A stretch of 64,000 bases of DNA from Chryseobacterium indoltheticum (GCF_003815915.1 NZ_CP033929.1:2976001-3040000); one strand, 5' to 3'. Positions 35,514 to 44,642 are shown, counted from the first letter of the stretch. A program made the numbers and translations. Notes: a model not told the origin generated them from the letters alone.

Positions 35514-36791
35514 TTAATATTTGTTATTCCACTTTTTCTTTAGTTCGTCGTATATTTTCTTTTCGGTGGCATTATTTCCTGGTTCGTAGAATTTAGCATC
35601 TTTTATTTCTTGCGGCAAAAAATCCTGATCCACAAAATTGCCTTCAAAAGAATGAGCATATTTGTATTCTTTACCATAATCTAAATCTTTCATCAGCTTT
35701 GTCGGAGCATTTCGTAAATGCAAAGGCACAGGCAGATTCCCGGTTTTCTTTACAAACGCTAAAGCTTCATTAATCGCAGCATATGCCGAGTTGCTTTTTG
35801 GAGAAACTGCAAGATAAATAGCCGTTTCACTCAATAAAATTCTTGCTTCAGGATTCCCGATGACATTGATTGCCTGAAAACAATTGTTGGCAATAACCAA
35901 AGCATTCGGATTGGCCAGACCAATATCCTCGGAGGCGAGAATAAGCATTCTTCGCGCAATAAATTTAATATCTTCTCCACCAGCAATCATTCTTGCAAGC
36001 CAATAAACTGCACCATTAGGATCGCTTCCGCGCATCGATTTAATAAAAGCCGAAATAATATCATAATGCTGCTCTCCATTTTTATCATACAACGCCATCG
36101 TTTCCTGAAGAACCGACATAACATCATCATTGGAAATCTCTTTATTGTCTGAATTTTTAAACTGATTAAGTACCAACTCCACTGAATTGATCAGCTTTCT
36201 GCCATCACCACCTGAATACTGAATGAAAGCCTCCTTTTCTTTAATCTTAAAATCAGTTCTCTCATCTTTATTAAATCGTTCTGAAGCAATATCAATAAGC
36301 TCTTCCAGCTTTTCGTGACTTAAAGCTTTCAATATATAAACCTGACTTCTCGAAAGCAAAGCGGAAACCACCTCAAAACTAGGATTTTCTGTAGTTGCGC
36401 CAATAAGAACCACCCATCCTTTTTCTACAGCATGAAGAAGAGAATCCTGCTGAGATTTATTAAAACGGTGTATCTCATCAATAAATAGAATCGGAGATTT
36501 TCCTGAAAAAAGATTCTGTTTTTTGGCATCTTCTATCACATCCCGAACATCCTTAACCCCCGAAGAAACAGCCGAAAGTTTAAAAAATTTCCTTCCTGAT
36601 TTTTCAGAAATAATTTCTGCCAAAGTCGTTTTTCCTGTTCCCGGTGGTCCCCAGAGAATAAGAGAATTTAAGGCATCATTTTCCAGCATCTTTCTGATTG
36701 TGCCTTTTTCACCGGTAAGATGCTCCTGCCCCAAAACTTCATCTAAGGTTTTCGGTCTTAATCTTTCTGCTAAAGGAGTATTGTGATTCAA
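35514..36791 (-). CDS. rarA: Replication-associated recombination protein RarA
   Basis: A 425-residue AAA+ protein related to clamp-loader ATPases (RarA/MgsA, WHIP in humans). The N-terminus has ERLRPKTLDEVLGQEHL, the P-loop WGPPGTGKTTL, Walker B LFIDEIHRFNKSQQD and the sensor TTENPSFEV; the C-terminal domain has ARMIAGGEDIKFIARRM and YKYAHSFEG. It acts at stalled forks and binds SSB. It is divergent from yidD, with TACTTTCG 30 bp upstream as its likely -7 box. Confidence 0.95.
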   Translation of the reverse strand: MNHNTPLAERLRPKTLDEVLGQEHLTGEKGTIRKMLENDALNSLILWGPPGTGKTTLAEIISEKSGRKFFKLSAVSSGVKDVRDVIEDAKKQNLFSGKSPILFIDEIHRFNKSQQDSLLHAVEKGWVVLIGATTENPSFEVVSALLSRSQVYILKALSHEKLEELIDIASERFNKDERTDFKIKEKEAFIQYSGGDGRKLINSVELVLNQFKNSDNKEISNDDVMSVLQETMALYDKNGEQHYDIISAFIKSMRGSDPNGAVYWLARMIAGGEDIKFIARRMLILASEDIGLANPNALVIANNCFQAINVIGNPEARILLSETAIYLAVSPKSNSAYAAINEALAFVKKTGNLPVPLHLRNAPTKLMKDLDYGKEYKYAHSFEGNFVDQDFLPQEIKDAKFYEPGNNATEKKIYDELKKKWNNKY

Positions 36792-36924
36792 GATTTATCT
36801 ATTTGAATTTAAAATATTTGCGAAAGTAAACAGAAATGAAAAAACCGATTAAGTTATCCGAAGGATCATCTGTTTACCGTCTGAAACTTCAAACAAATTT
36901 AAACTAAATTTCAATTTTTTACCC

Positions 36925-36932
36925 TACTTTTG
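36925..36932 (+). promoter_or_regulatory. -7 box of yidD, possibly leaderless
   Basis: TACTTTTG matches TAnnTTTG and ends 7 bp before the TTG start at 36940, so transcription should begin at or within a few bases of the start codon. Confidence 0.5.
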
Positions 36933-36939
36933 CAATGTT

Positions 36940-37182
36940 TTGAAACTTTCATTTAATAAAATCATTACTTCACCCTTGGTAATTCTCATTAAATTTTACC
37001 AATGGTTTATCTCGCCTTTACTTCCCAAGAATTGCCGATACGAGCCTACCTGTTCGCATTATATGGTAGAATCTCTGCAGGTACACGGCATTTTTAAAGG
37101 ATTTTGGCTGGGTATAAAAAGAATTTCAAAATGTCATCCCTGGGGCGGAAGCGGCTATGATCCGGTTCCTCCAAAAAATTAA
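36940..37182 (+). CDS. yidD: Membrane protein insertion efficiency factor YidD
   Basis: An 80-residue protein of normal YidD size. An N-terminal amphipathic helix is followed by [20 protein letters not shown], then [24 protein letters not shown], the family signature. YidD aids YidC-dependent insertion of membrane proteins. The start is TTG at 36940: the nearby ATG at 36935 is out of frame and stops after two codons. Gene order yidD-lgt is close (25 bp), suggesting one transcript. Confidence 0.93.
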   Translation: MKLSFNKIITSPLVILIKFYQWFISPLLPKNCRYEPTCSHYMVESLQVHGIFKGFWLGIKRISKCHPWGGSGYDPVPPKN

Positions 37183-37207
37183 ACTATTCAATAATAAACA
37201 AATAAAA

Positions 37208-38479
37208 ATGAGTACTATTCTCTTTCGAACTTATCTTGTTGCATTTGCATTGATTTCGCAATGCTTTTTCTCACAATACTATAAAGATGGTTTATCAGAC
37301 GGAACTTTAAAGGTCAATTCCCAAGATATTCCTGTGAAGATTTTTGCAACTTCAGAACCTTATGAGCTAGATTCTTTTGCGCAGGTTAATAAAAACCCAA
37401 GCACTTTGGTTATCCTCAACAAATCTAATGTTGAAAAATCACGTTTTATCAGCAGTTCGATGATTTTGGCTAATTATAAAAATGCAAAATATCAATTTTT
37501 CGATAAAGAATTTAAGCTGATAGAAAACGTTCCTGTAACTGCTGATAATATCGAAACGCTAAAATATGTGGTAAGAACTGAAAAACCTATTGCTTCAGCT
37601 GATACCGTATCTTTAGAAACATCATTTAAAATCTGGGATCCTACTTCAGGAATTGAATTGGGACCGATAACGCTTCATTTCTACAGTTTGATGTTCATTT
37701 TCGCATTTGGTCTTGGATATGTCTTAATGACCAAAATGTTTAATACGGATAATGTAAACCTTAAATATCTTGAACCTCTTTTTACATGGACTTTAATCGG
37801 GACAATTTTGGGAGCAAGAATGGGACACGTTATTTTTTATCAGCCTGAACTATTCAAAGAAGATTTTTGGAGTGTATTTTTACCAATCAGTACAAAAAAT
37901 GGTTTAAAATTCACAGGATTTTCAGGACTGGCAAGTCACGGAGCTACAATTGCATTAATTTTCACAACGCTTTATTATTCATTTAAAATCATCAAGAAAA
38001 ATCCGTTTTGGGTATATGACAGACTTGGAATCGTGGTTGCAATTGGAGGCGCATTTGTGAGAATGGGTAACTTTTTCAATTCTGAAATCGTTGGTAAACC
38101 AGTTGATCCTAATTCTCCTTTTGCCTTACTTTTCCCACAACAAAGCAGTGAATACGGAATTACCGTTCCGCGTTACCCGACGCAGTTATTTGAAGCAATC
38201 GGTTATGTCTTATTATTTATTTTACTTTGGGTTTTATACAAGAAAACTGATAAAAAGTATCAGCAAGGTTGGCTATTTGGTTTATTCTTCATTATCCTTT
38301 GGGCGATCAGATTCTTTGTAGAATTCCTGAAAGAGCCTCAAGGCGATGAGTTTATTTCTTTTGCAGGATTAAATACAGGGCAGATTTTATCAATCCCATT
38401 CATGATTGCAGGATTTGTAATAATGATTTATTCTAAAAAATTCAAAATTACAGAAGCTGAAAATGCTAAACCTGAATAA
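37208..38479 (+). CDS. lgt: Prolipoprotein diacylglyceryl transferase Lgt with N-terminal extension
   Basis: A 423-residue protein. Residues 1-22 are a signal-like segment (VAFALISQCFFSQ), 23-140 an extracytoplasmic domain I cannot assign, and 141-415 the Lgt domain. Lgt hallmarks are present: ARMGHVIFY, SHGATIA (His244, cf. His103 of E. coli), and R285-x2-N288-x4-E293, the same spacing as R143/N146/E151 of E. coli. It attaches diacylglycerol to the lipobox cysteine. Ordinary Lgt is about 260-300 residues, so the ~140-residue extension is extra. Start ATG at 37208 lies in good A-rich context; an earlier in-frame ATG at 37157 overlaps yidD. Confidence 0.92.
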   Translation: MSTILFRTYLVAFALISQCFFSQYYKDGLSDGTLKVNSQDIPVKIFATSEPYELDSFAQVNKNPSTLVILNKSNVEKSRFISSSMILANYKNAKYQFFDKEFKLIENVPVTADNIETLKYVVRTEKPIASADTVSLETSFKIWDPTSGIELGPITLHFYSLMFIFAFGLGYVLMTKMFNTDNVNLKYLEPLFTWTLIGTILGARMGHVIFYQPELFKEDFWSVFLPISTKNGLKFTGFSGLASHGATIALIFTTLYYSFKIIKKNPFWVYDRLGIVVAIGGAFVRMGNFFNSEIVGKPVDPNSPFALLFPQQSSEYGITVPRYPTQLFEAIGYVLLFILLWVLYKKTDKKYQQGWLFGLFFIILWAIRFFVEFLKEPQGDEFISFAGLNTGQILSIPFMIAGFVIMIYSKKFKITEAENAKPE

Positions 38480-38503
38480 TTTTTATATCAAATAAAAAAT
38501 ATG

Positions 38504-38528
38504 AAAGTCACAACTGAGTTGTGGCTTT
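38504..38528 (+). terminator. Terminator of lgt overlapping the nnrDE 3' end
   Basis: AAAGTCACAAC / GTTGTGGCTTT with a TGA loop and a T-run. The hairpin includes the last codons and the stop of the convergent gene, so terminator and coding sequence share the same bases. Confidence 0.7.
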
Positions 38529-40025
38529 TTTGTTTAAGTCGAGAAAGACGTTTCCGAGTTCATTAATTACATCGGTCGGCTGCATTGCTTCTTTTGAATA
38601 CTTTTCGGCAGCAAAATCAGCAGCTTTTCCGTGAAGCCAGACTCCTAAAACGGCAGCTTCTTCTTCAGAATATTTTTGTGCTAAAAGTGAAGTGATAATT
38701 CCGGTCAAGATATCTCCGCTTCCCCCTTTTGCCAAGCCTGAATTTCCTGTGATATTGTAGAAAACATTTCCCGATGGTGTTATAACTTGCGTGTGATGAT
38801 CTTTTAAAACTATATAAATTCCCAAGTCTTTTGCTTTTGTTTTGGCTAAATCTAATCTGTCAAATGAGTTTTCCGTTTTACCGAAAAGCCTCTCAAATTC
38901 TTTCGGATGCGGCGTAATAATTGATTTTTTGGGGATCAATTTCATGTAATTATTGTCTTTAGAAATAATATTTAACGCATCAGCATCCAAAATTAAAGGA
39001 GATTGATGATTTTCAAGAAATTTCACCAATGCTTTTTCCGTTTCTTTTTCCGTTCCGAGACCGGGGCCAATTCCGTAGACCGTATTTTCCTGTTCTTCAA
39101 TCTGATTAATATTTTTTTCGCCACCATTCATAAACATTGCTTCAGGAGCATTTGTCTGTAGTATTTCGTAACCACAATTGGGAGCGAGGACAAACGTCAG
39201 ACCTGAACCCGCTTTTAAAGCAGATTTCGTAGCTAACATTATCGCTCCTATTTTCCCGTAACTTCCGCCTACAATAATTGATTTACCATAAGTGCCTTTA
39301 TGGGCAAAATCTTGTCTGATTTTAAAAATATTCTTAATGACTTCATCATCAATTACAAAATCATTACTTGAAGTATTTTCAATAAATTCCTGAGATAAAT
39401 TGATATCTAAAACAACCACTTTTCCTGTAAAACTTCCGGTTTCCGGATGAAGGAAAGCCCTCTTCCAAAACTGGAAAGTCAACGTGTAATCTGCTTTGAA
39501 GATCGTTGCATTTTCATTATTGATTTGATCGGCAAACATCCCTGACGGAATATCAATTGATATTTTGGGATTAACTTTTGAATTTAAAATTTCAATCACT
39601 TTTTTGAAAATCCCTTCCGGGTTTCTTGATAATCCGGTTCCGAAAAGAGCATCGATGATAATTGTTTTCTCATCAAAATTGTATCTTTCGATCTCATGAA
39701 AATCTTTCAGCGAAATTCCTGAAATATCTTTTAATTTTTTATAATTTACTAAAGCATCATCAGAAAACTTGAGATGATCCTTATTAATAAAAACGTCTAT
39801 ATCAAAACCTTTCAGATACAGCATTCTTGCAATGGCAAAACCGTCACCGCCATTATTTCCGTTTCCGCAAAATACAGCAAACTTTGTATGATTTTTACAG
39901 TTTGAATAAATCCACTCAGCACAATTCAGAGCAGCTCTTTCCATCAACTGAACAGATGAAACCGGCTCATTCTTAATCGTATATTGATCAGCCAATCTGA
40001 TATTTTCAACAGTAAAAACTTTCAT
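38508..40025 (-). CDS. nnrDE: Bifunctional NAD(P)H-hydrate epimerase / ADP-dependent NAD(P)H-hydrate dehydratase
   Basis: A 505-residue fused enzyme. The N-terminal YjeF_N epimerase domain (about 1-215) has CGNGNNGGDGFAIARML; the C-terminal ribokinase-like dehydratase (about 220-500) has GKSIIVGGSYGKIG, ITPHPKEFERLFG and NSGLAKGGSGDILTGII. Together they epimerise and then dehydrate damaged NADHX and NADPHX, restoring NAD(P)H in the cytoplasm. The fused arrangement is common in bacteria. The gene ends inside the lgt terminator hairpin. Confidence 0.95.
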   Translation of the reverse strand: MKVFTVENIRLADQYTIKNEPVSSVQLMERAALNCAEWIYSNCKNHTKFAVFCGNGNNGGDGFAIARMLYLKGFDIDVFINKDHLKFSDDALVNYKKLKDISGISLKDFHEIERYNFDEKTIIIDALFGTGLSRNPEGIFKKVIEILNSKVNPKISIDIPSGMFADQINNENATIFKADYTLTFQFWKRAFLHPETGSFTGKVVVLDINLSQEFIENTSSNDFVIDDEVIKNIFKIRQDFAHKGTYGKSIIVGGSYGKIGAIMLATKSALKAGSGLTFVLAPNCGYEILQTNAPEAMFMNGGEKNINQIEEQENTVYGIGPGLGTEKETEKALVKFLENHQSPLILDADALNIISKDNNYMKLIPKKSIITPHPKEFERLFGKTENSFDRLDLAKTKAKDLGIYIVLKDHHTQVITPSGNVFYNITGNSGLAKGGSGDILTGIITSLLAQKYSEEEAAVLGVWLHGKAADFAAEKYSKEAMQPTDVINELGNVFLDLNKKATTQL

Positions 40026-40118
40026 ATGGATCTATTTTTCTAAGTGTAATTATATATTATGATGATTAAAGCAAAAAAAATACCCAAAAAATATTTAAAA
40101 TTTATTATATTTAAATGA

Positions 40119-40126
40119 TACTTTTG
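40119..40126 (+). promoter_or_regulatory. -7 promoter box of mscL
   Basis: TACTTTTG fits TAnnTTTG, 25 bp before the mscL ATG. Confidence 0.5.
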
Positions 40127-40151
40127 TGTAAAACAACTAAAAATATAAATT

Positions 40152-40538
40152 ATGGGATTTGTTAAAGAATTTAAAGATTTTGCATTCAAAGGGAATGTTG
40201 TAGATCTTGCTGTCGGTGTTATTATCGGAGCAGCTTTCAGTGCGATTGTAAAATCATTTGTAGACGATATTATTACACCATTGCTTCTAAACCCTGCTTT
40301 AGAAAAAGCGAATGTAAAAAATATAGCTGAACTTTCCTGGAACGGTGTGAAATATGGTAATTTTCTATCTTCTGTAATTAGTTTCCTAATTGTAGCTTTT
40401 GTTTTATTTCTTCTTATTAAAGTAATCAGCAGGCTCAACAGAAAAGAAGAAGTACCTGCAGCTCCTGCAGGACCAACTGAAGACCAAAAATTATTAATGG
40501 AAATCAGAGATTTGTTAAAAACAAAAAATAATATATAA
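40152..40538 (+). CDS. mscL: Large-conductance mechanosensitive channel MscL
   Basis: A 128-residue MscL of normal length. The N-terminal amphipathic helix (GFVKEFKDFAFKGNVVDLAV) and first transmembrane helix with GVIIGAAFSAIVKSFVDDII match the gate region; the second helix (SFLIVAFVLFLLIKVI) and a charged C-terminal helix follow. Five subunits make a pore that releases solutes upon hypo-osmotic shock. It has its own promoter and terminator. Confidence 0.96.
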   Translation: MGFVKEFKDFAFKGNVVDLAVGVIIGAAFSAIVKSFVDDIITPLLLNPALEKANVKNIAELSWNGVKYGNFLSSVISFLIVAFVLFLLIKVISRLNRKEEVPAAPAGPTEDQKLLMEIRDLLKTKNNI

Positions 40539-40542
40539 AATA

Positions 40543-40573
40543 AAAAATGCCGCAAAATCTTTGCGGCATTTTT
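40543..40573. terminator. Terminator between mscL and serA
   Basis: A perfect 14-bp stem, AAAAATGCCGCAAA / TTTGCGGCATTTTT, with a 3-base loop; works for mscL and for the convergent serA. Confidence 0.9.
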
Positions 40574-40595
40574 GTTTATTCTTAAAGATTCAAAA

Positions 40596-41555
40596 TTAAT
40601 GAATCTGCAAAATACTTGAGATCTGTTCTGCTAAAGACAGCCCGATTCTATCCTGAGCTTCTAAAGTAGAAGCACCTGTATGTGGTGTTACCGAAATTTT
40701 AGAATGTGTAATAATTTCTTTTGAAGGAGTCGGCTCATTAATGAAAACATCAAGGCCTGCAAACCTTACTTTCCCTGAATCTAACGCTTCAATTAATGCA
40801 GTTTCATCGATTACACCACCTCTTGAGCAATTAACGATGGCAACACCGTCTTTCATCATTTCAAACTCAGATTTACCAATCATGTAGCCCTCTTTCTGAG
40901 CCGGAACGTGAAGCGTAATAAAATCTGAATGTTTTAAAACCTGTTCCAAAGGTTCAGTTTCAATATCAACATTGATGAACTGATTGTTGTAGAAAGTTAC
41001 CTTAATACTCGCCTTTCCTACCATATTATCAGCAGCGATCACTCTCATTCCCAAACCTAAAGCGATTTTGGCAACTTCCTGACCGATTCTTCCCATTCCT
41101 ACAATTCCGATGGTTTTTCCTTTTAATTCAATCCCTGCAGCGTAAGCTTTTTTAAGCGATGCAAATTCAGTATCACCAACCAGAGGCATTTTTCTGTTTG
41201 AATCCTGCAAAAATCTTGCTCCTGAAAACAAATGTGCAAAAACCAATTCAGCAACCGATTCTGAGGAAGCAGAAGGCGTATTGATCACATGAATTCCTTT
41301 TTCTCTTGCATAATCTACATCAATATTATCCATCCCAACTCCACCTCTTCCGATGATTTCCAGTGACGGACAATTATCAATAATATCTTTTCTTACCTGC
41401 GTCGCACTTCTTACCAGAACAGTACGGATCTTGTGCTCGTTGATGTAATCTAAAAGAAGCTCCTGAGGAACTTTTGTTGTAATTACTTCAAAGCCTTTCT
41501 CGGTTAGTGCATCAACTCCTGATTGATCTAAACCGTCGTTTGCTAAAACTTTCAT
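40596..41555 (-). CDS. serA: D-3-phosphoglycerate dehydrogenase (short SerA type)
   Basis: A 319-residue D-2-hydroxyacid dehydrogenase. GRGGVGMDNIDV and NTPSASSESVAELVFAHLF are in the substrate domain, GIVGMGRIGQEVA is the NAD loop, SRGGVIDETAL holds the catalytic arginine's neighbourhood, and HTGAST the catalytic histidine. There is no ACT domain. The short form is the usual bacteroidotal 3-phosphoglycerate dehydrogenase, first step of serine synthesis, though other D-hydroxyacids are possible. Confidence 0.85.
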   Translation of the reverse strand: MKVLANDGLDQSGVDALTEKGFEVITTKVPQELLLDYINEHKIRTVLVRSATQVRKDIIDNCPSLEIIGRGGVGMDNIDVDYAREKGIHVINTPSASSESVAELVFAHLFSGARFLQDSNRKMPLVGDTEFASLKKAYAAGIELKGKTIGIVGMGRIGQEVAKIALGLGMRVIAADNMVGKASIKVTFYNNQFINVDIETEPLEQVLKHSDFITLHVPAQKEGYMIGKSEFEMMKDGVAIVNCSRGGVIDETALIEALDSGKVRFAGLDVFINEPTPSKEIITHSKISVTPHTGASTLEAQDRIGLSLAEQISSILQIH

Positions 41556-41650
41556 ACCTAATAATCTATTTAAAAATGTAAAAAGATTTAAAAATTAAAA
41601 GAATTTCTGGTTTTTAACCTTTCGTTTAATCTTTAAATCCTTTCTATGAT

Positions 41651-42055
41651 TTAATCTTCTTTAAAAACTTCTATTGTAACCTGCTTTTCTACCAAATCAG
41701 TAAATTTGCCTTTGTATCTTGTAGCTCTTACGAGGTGATTATCAATCCAGTGATAATTTCCGCCTCTTGGTTTACCACACAAAACACTGTGATATTTGAA
41801 GCCGTGCTTGTCTAACCAATCTATCGTAATCTGTTTTAAATTTTCAGTTCTTGAAGTAAAAAAACAAATCTGGTGTCCTTCGTCATACCATTTATTCACA
41901 GTTGCCAAAGCATCAGGAAAAGGCTCGCACGTTACCATTCTTTCGGGTTCTTCGTTGGGAACATCTTCTGTAATTGTTCCGTCTATATCGATAAGATAAT
42001 TTTTAATTCCATCTTTCAGAATCGGACTGATATGCTCAATATAATCTAGCTCCAT
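41651..42055 (-). CDS. HAD-superfamily phosphatase-like protein
   Basis: A 134-residue compact HAD fold. Motif I is LIDIDGTITED (nucleophile and acid aspartates), motif II is FFTSRTE, and C-terminal WIDNH/DHG-type motifs follow. It is very small, without a cap domain, like the C0 subgroup of capsular-polysaccharide or LNS2-type phosphatases. Related flavobacterial proteins carry unverified names such as phosphoheptose isomerase. Substrate unknown. A -7 box TAACTTTG is 20 bp upstream. Confidence 0.75.
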   Translation of the reverse strand: MELDYIEHISPILKDGIKNYLIDIDGTITEDVPNEEPERMVTCEPFPDALATVNKWYDEGHQICFFTSRTENLKQITIDWLDKHGFKYHSVLCGKPRGGNYHWIDNHLVRATRYKGKFTDLVEKQVTIEVFKED

Positions 42056-42074
42056 CGTTCAAAATTTTAAAGTG

Positions 42075-42082
42075 CAAAGTTA
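42075..42082 (-). promoter_or_regulatory. -7 promoter box of the HAD gene
   Basis: TAACTTTG on the minus strand, an exact TAnnTTTG match, 19 bp before the start. Confidence 0.5.
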
Positions 42083-42282
42083 CACTTTATCATTCAAACA
42101 GTTATATTAATCTTAGTTTATGTTAAAATTTTAACACAAAAACAAGTTTAAAAATAATAAAAATTAACCTTTCATTGCATTTTTCGTAAATAATGCGAAT
42201 GTTTTTCACGTCAACAAAAGCCAATATTTCATAAATAATTAAAAAAACTAAACATTTATTTTACAAAATCACGTTTTAAACT

Positions 42283-42290
42283 TAAATTTG
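42283..42290 (+). promoter_or_regulatory. -7 box of idi, possibly leaderless
   Basis: TAAATTTG matches TAnnTTTG and ends only 5 bp before the idi ATG at 42296, so the mRNA may start at or next to the start codon. Confidence 0.55.
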
Positions 42291-42295
42291 TAGGA

Positions 42296-42805
42296 ATGGA
42301 AGAATTCATCGTATTAGTAAATCCCGAGGATGAAGTATTAGGTTTAATGGAAAAACAGCAGGCTCATATTAATGGTTTGCTCCATCGTGCTTTTTCCGTT
42401 TTTTTATTTAATGAAAACGGTGAAATGCTTTTGCAGAAACGTGCTGCCAACAAATATCATTCTCCTCAACAATGGACCAATGCCGTTTGCTCTCATCCCA
42501 GAATTGAAGAAACGTATCTTGAAGGTGCAAAAAGAAGGCTGAAAGAAGAATTAGGAATTGATGCTGAGCTTTCAGAAAAATTTCATTTTATCTATAAAGC
42601 AGACGTTGGAGGCGGACTTTGGGAGCACGAGCTCGATCATGTTTTCAGCGGAACTTACAATTCAGATTTTAGTCTGAATACAGATGAAGTGGAAGAAGTG
42701 CGCTATATTTCACCTGAAGATTTAGATAAAGAAATTTCGGAACATCCCGAGCAATTTACAGAATGGTTTAAAATTATTCTGGAAGAATATAAACATCATT
42801 TTTAA
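42296..42805 (+). CDS. idi: Isopentenyl-diphosphate delta-isomerase, type I
   Basis: A 169-residue Nudix-fold isomerase of normal type I length. The catalytic cysteine is in NAVCSHPR, the Nudix-like box is GAKRRLKEELGI, and the metal- and substrate-contacting region ends ELDHVF. It interconverts isopentenyl and dimethylallyl diphosphate for isoprenoid synthesis (quinones, carotenoids). Use of type I Idi fits the flavobacterial isoprenoid route. It starts a three-gene rightward run (8 and 14 bp gaps) with an exported protein and gcvT. Confidence 0.95.
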   Translation: MEEFIVLVNPEDEVLGLMEKQQAHINGLLHRAFSVFLFNENGEMLLQKRAANKYHSPQQWTNAVCSHPRIEETYLEGAKRRLKEELGIDAELSEKFHFIYKADVGGGLWEHELDHVFSGTYNSDFSLNTDEVEEVRYISPEDLDKEISEHPEQFTEWFKIILEEYKHHF

Positions 42806-42813
42806 ACACAATT

Positions 42814-43290
42814 ATGAAAAAATCAATTTTAATTACGGCACTTCTGATATGTGTCTACTCATTTTCCCAAGATCTGGGCAAAGAACGTTACGAAAGCGAA
42901 AACTATTCGATTTCTATGCCCGATACCTGGAAGGCAACCGATGATGAAGGCATTGTAAATATCTTTCCCACCAATGAGATTGGCGCAATTACCATCTCAG
43001 AATATCACAATCTGGATCTGCCAAAAACAGATGTTAAAAAATTTATTCTTGCCTTGTACAATTCTCCCGATGAAGAGAAAAAAGTAAAAAATACAAGCAG
43101 TAAAAAAGGATATTCTGAATATCAGTATGAATATTTTGATGAGAAAGAAAAGCTTTTCTGGGTTACAAAATTATATCAGAAAGACAAAGACATCTTTCTT
43201 GTGAGCATCAATTGCCAGCAAAAACACTGGAACGGAAATTATATGAAAGTTTTCAACGAAGCTTTTGAAAGTTTTAAAATTAAAAAATAG
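42814..43290 (+). CDS. Small exported protein of unknown function
   Basis: A 158-residue protein with a signal peptide ([15 protein letters not shown]). The mature part has a [11 protein letters not shown] start and strands resembling PsbP/DUF1795-like small domains, ending in [10 protein letters not shown]. Family uncertain. It is tightly between idi and gcvT, so it is probably co-expressed, but nothing links it to their pathways. Confidence 0.72.
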   Translation: MKKSILITALLICVYSFSQDLGKERYESENYSISMPDTWKATDDEGIVNIFPTNEIGAITISEYHNLDLPKTDVKKFILALYNSPDEEKKVKNTSSKKGYSEYQYEYFDEKEKLFWVTKLYQKDKDIFLVSINCQQKHWNGNYMKVFNEAFESFKIKK

Positions 43291-43304
43291 AAATAAATCT
43301 ACCT

Positions 43305-44381
43305 ATGAAAAAAACAGCATTGTACGACAAACACGTTTCTTTGGGAGCGAAAATAGTACCGTTTGCAGGATTTGAAATGCCTGTACAATATTCCGGAGTA
43401 ACGGAAGAACACTTTGCAGTAAGAGAAAAAGCAGGATTATTTGACGTATCTCATATGGGACAGTTTTTCGTTGAAGGTGCTGGTGCAAAAGATCTTTTGC
43501 AGTTTGTGACGACCAACAATGTAGATGTTTTAGAAAACGGAAAAGCTCAATACTCTTGTCTTCCGAACGAAAACGGAGGAATTGTAGACGACCTTATCGT
43601 TTACAAAATGGAAGATGAAAAATATTTTGTAGTTGTAAATGCTTCAAATATAGATAAAGACTGGGATCATATCTCAAAATACAACAGTTTCGGGGCAAGA
43701 TTAACCAATGCTTCAGACGAAATGTCTCTATTGGCAATTCAGGGACCGAAAGCAACTGAAATTCTTCAGAAATTAACAGAAACTAATCTTTCTGAAATCC
43801 CTTATTATAACTTCACTGTAGGAACCGTTGCCGGAGTAAACGATGTGATCATTTCAAATACAGGTTACACAGGAAGCGGTGGTTTTGAAATTTATTTCAA
43901 CAACGAATCTGCAGAAAAACTCTGGGATGCTATTATTGAAGCCGGATCAGAAGAAGGCATTATTCCTTGCGGATTGGCTGCAAGAGACACTTTAAGATTA
44001 GAAAAAGGATTCTGCCTTTACGGAATGGATATCGACGACACAACGTCTCCTATTGAAGCCGGATTGGGATGGATTACCAAGTTTGATAAAGACTTTGTTT
44101 CTAAAGATATTTTCGCAAAACAAAAAGAAGAAGGTATTACCAGAAAATTGGTTGGTTTCGAATTGACAGACAAAGGCGTTCCGAGACATGATTATCCTGT
44201 AGTAGACGCAGAAGGAAATGTAATCGGGAAAGTAACTTCAGGAACTCAGTCACCGATGAAAAAAATCGGTTTGGGAATCGCTTATGTTGATAAACCACAT
44301 TTCAAATTGGGAACTGAAATCTTTATTCAGGTAAGAAATAAAAATATTCCGGCGAAAGTGGTAAAAATGCCTTTCGTATAA
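43305..44381 (+). CDS. gcvT: Glycine cleavage system T protein (aminomethyltransferase)
   Basis: A 358-residue T protein of normal length. [22 protein letters not shown] at the start (folate and partner region), [23 protein letters not shown] and [13 protein letters not shown] match the family. It moves the methylene group of the aminomethyl-lipoyl H protein to tetrahydrofolate, releasing ammonia. No gcvH or gcvP is within the window. It ends 21 bp before a strong terminator. Confidence 0.95.
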   Translation: MKKTALYDKHVSLGAKIVPFAGFEMPVQYSGVTEEHFAVREKAGLFDVSHMGQFFVEGAGAKDLLQFVTTNNVDVLENGKAQYSCLPNENGGIVDDLIVYKMEDEKYFVVVNASNIDKDWDHISKYNSFGARLTNASDEMSLLAIQGPKATEILQKLTETNLSEIPYYNFTVGTVAGVNDVIISNTGYTGSGGFEIYFNNESAEKLWDAIIEAGSEEGIIPCGLAARDTLRLEKGFCLYGMDIDDTTSPIEAGLGWITKFDKDFVSKDIFAKQKEEGITRKLVGFELTDKGVPRHDYPVVDAEGNVIGKVTSGTQSPMKKIGLGIAYVDKPHFKLGTEIFIQVRNKNIPAKVVKMPFV

Positions 44382-44402
44382 TTAGAAATTATTTTAAAAT
44401 AC

Positions 44403-44432
44403 AAAACCGCAGATTCAGTCTGCGGTTTTTTT
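44403..44432 (+). terminator. Terminator of gcvT
   Basis: AAAACCGCAGA / TCTGCGGTTTT with a short loop and a long T-run. Confidence 0.85.
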
Positions 44433-44469
44433 GTTATGATAAGCTTCGTTGTAAAACATTTTTTTTAGG

Positions 44470-44535
44470 AGCTATTTCCCGCTTTACATTGCAATCTTTT
44501 TTTGCAAAAAAGGATTTTCATTGCAATCGGGGCTA
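44470..44535 (-). repeat. TAGCCCCGAT...AGCGGGAAATAGCT repeat (copy 2)
   Basis: Read on the minus strand it starts TAGCCCCGATTGCAATG and ends AGCGGGAAATAGCT, with ATCCTTTTTTGCAAAAAAAG between as a hairpin. It aligns end to end with 21343-21416 on the plus strand. A segment CTTCGCCGCTTCGCTCC at 44610 is GC-rich and may belong to another element. Confidence 0.7.
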
Positions 44536-44642
44536 GGGTTTTTGTCTTTTTTTAGCGTTTGTCACTAAATAAAAAAATTGCTCGTAAACACAGATTTTTT
44601 AAAGATTACTTCGCCGCTTCGCTCCTCGCAATGACAAAACAA

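Noticed and set aside
40040..40555. 171-codon minus-strand reading frame opposite mscL
   Set aside because: It lies antisense to a clear MscL gene, its protein resembles no family, and its composition is that of a mirrored membrane-protein gene.
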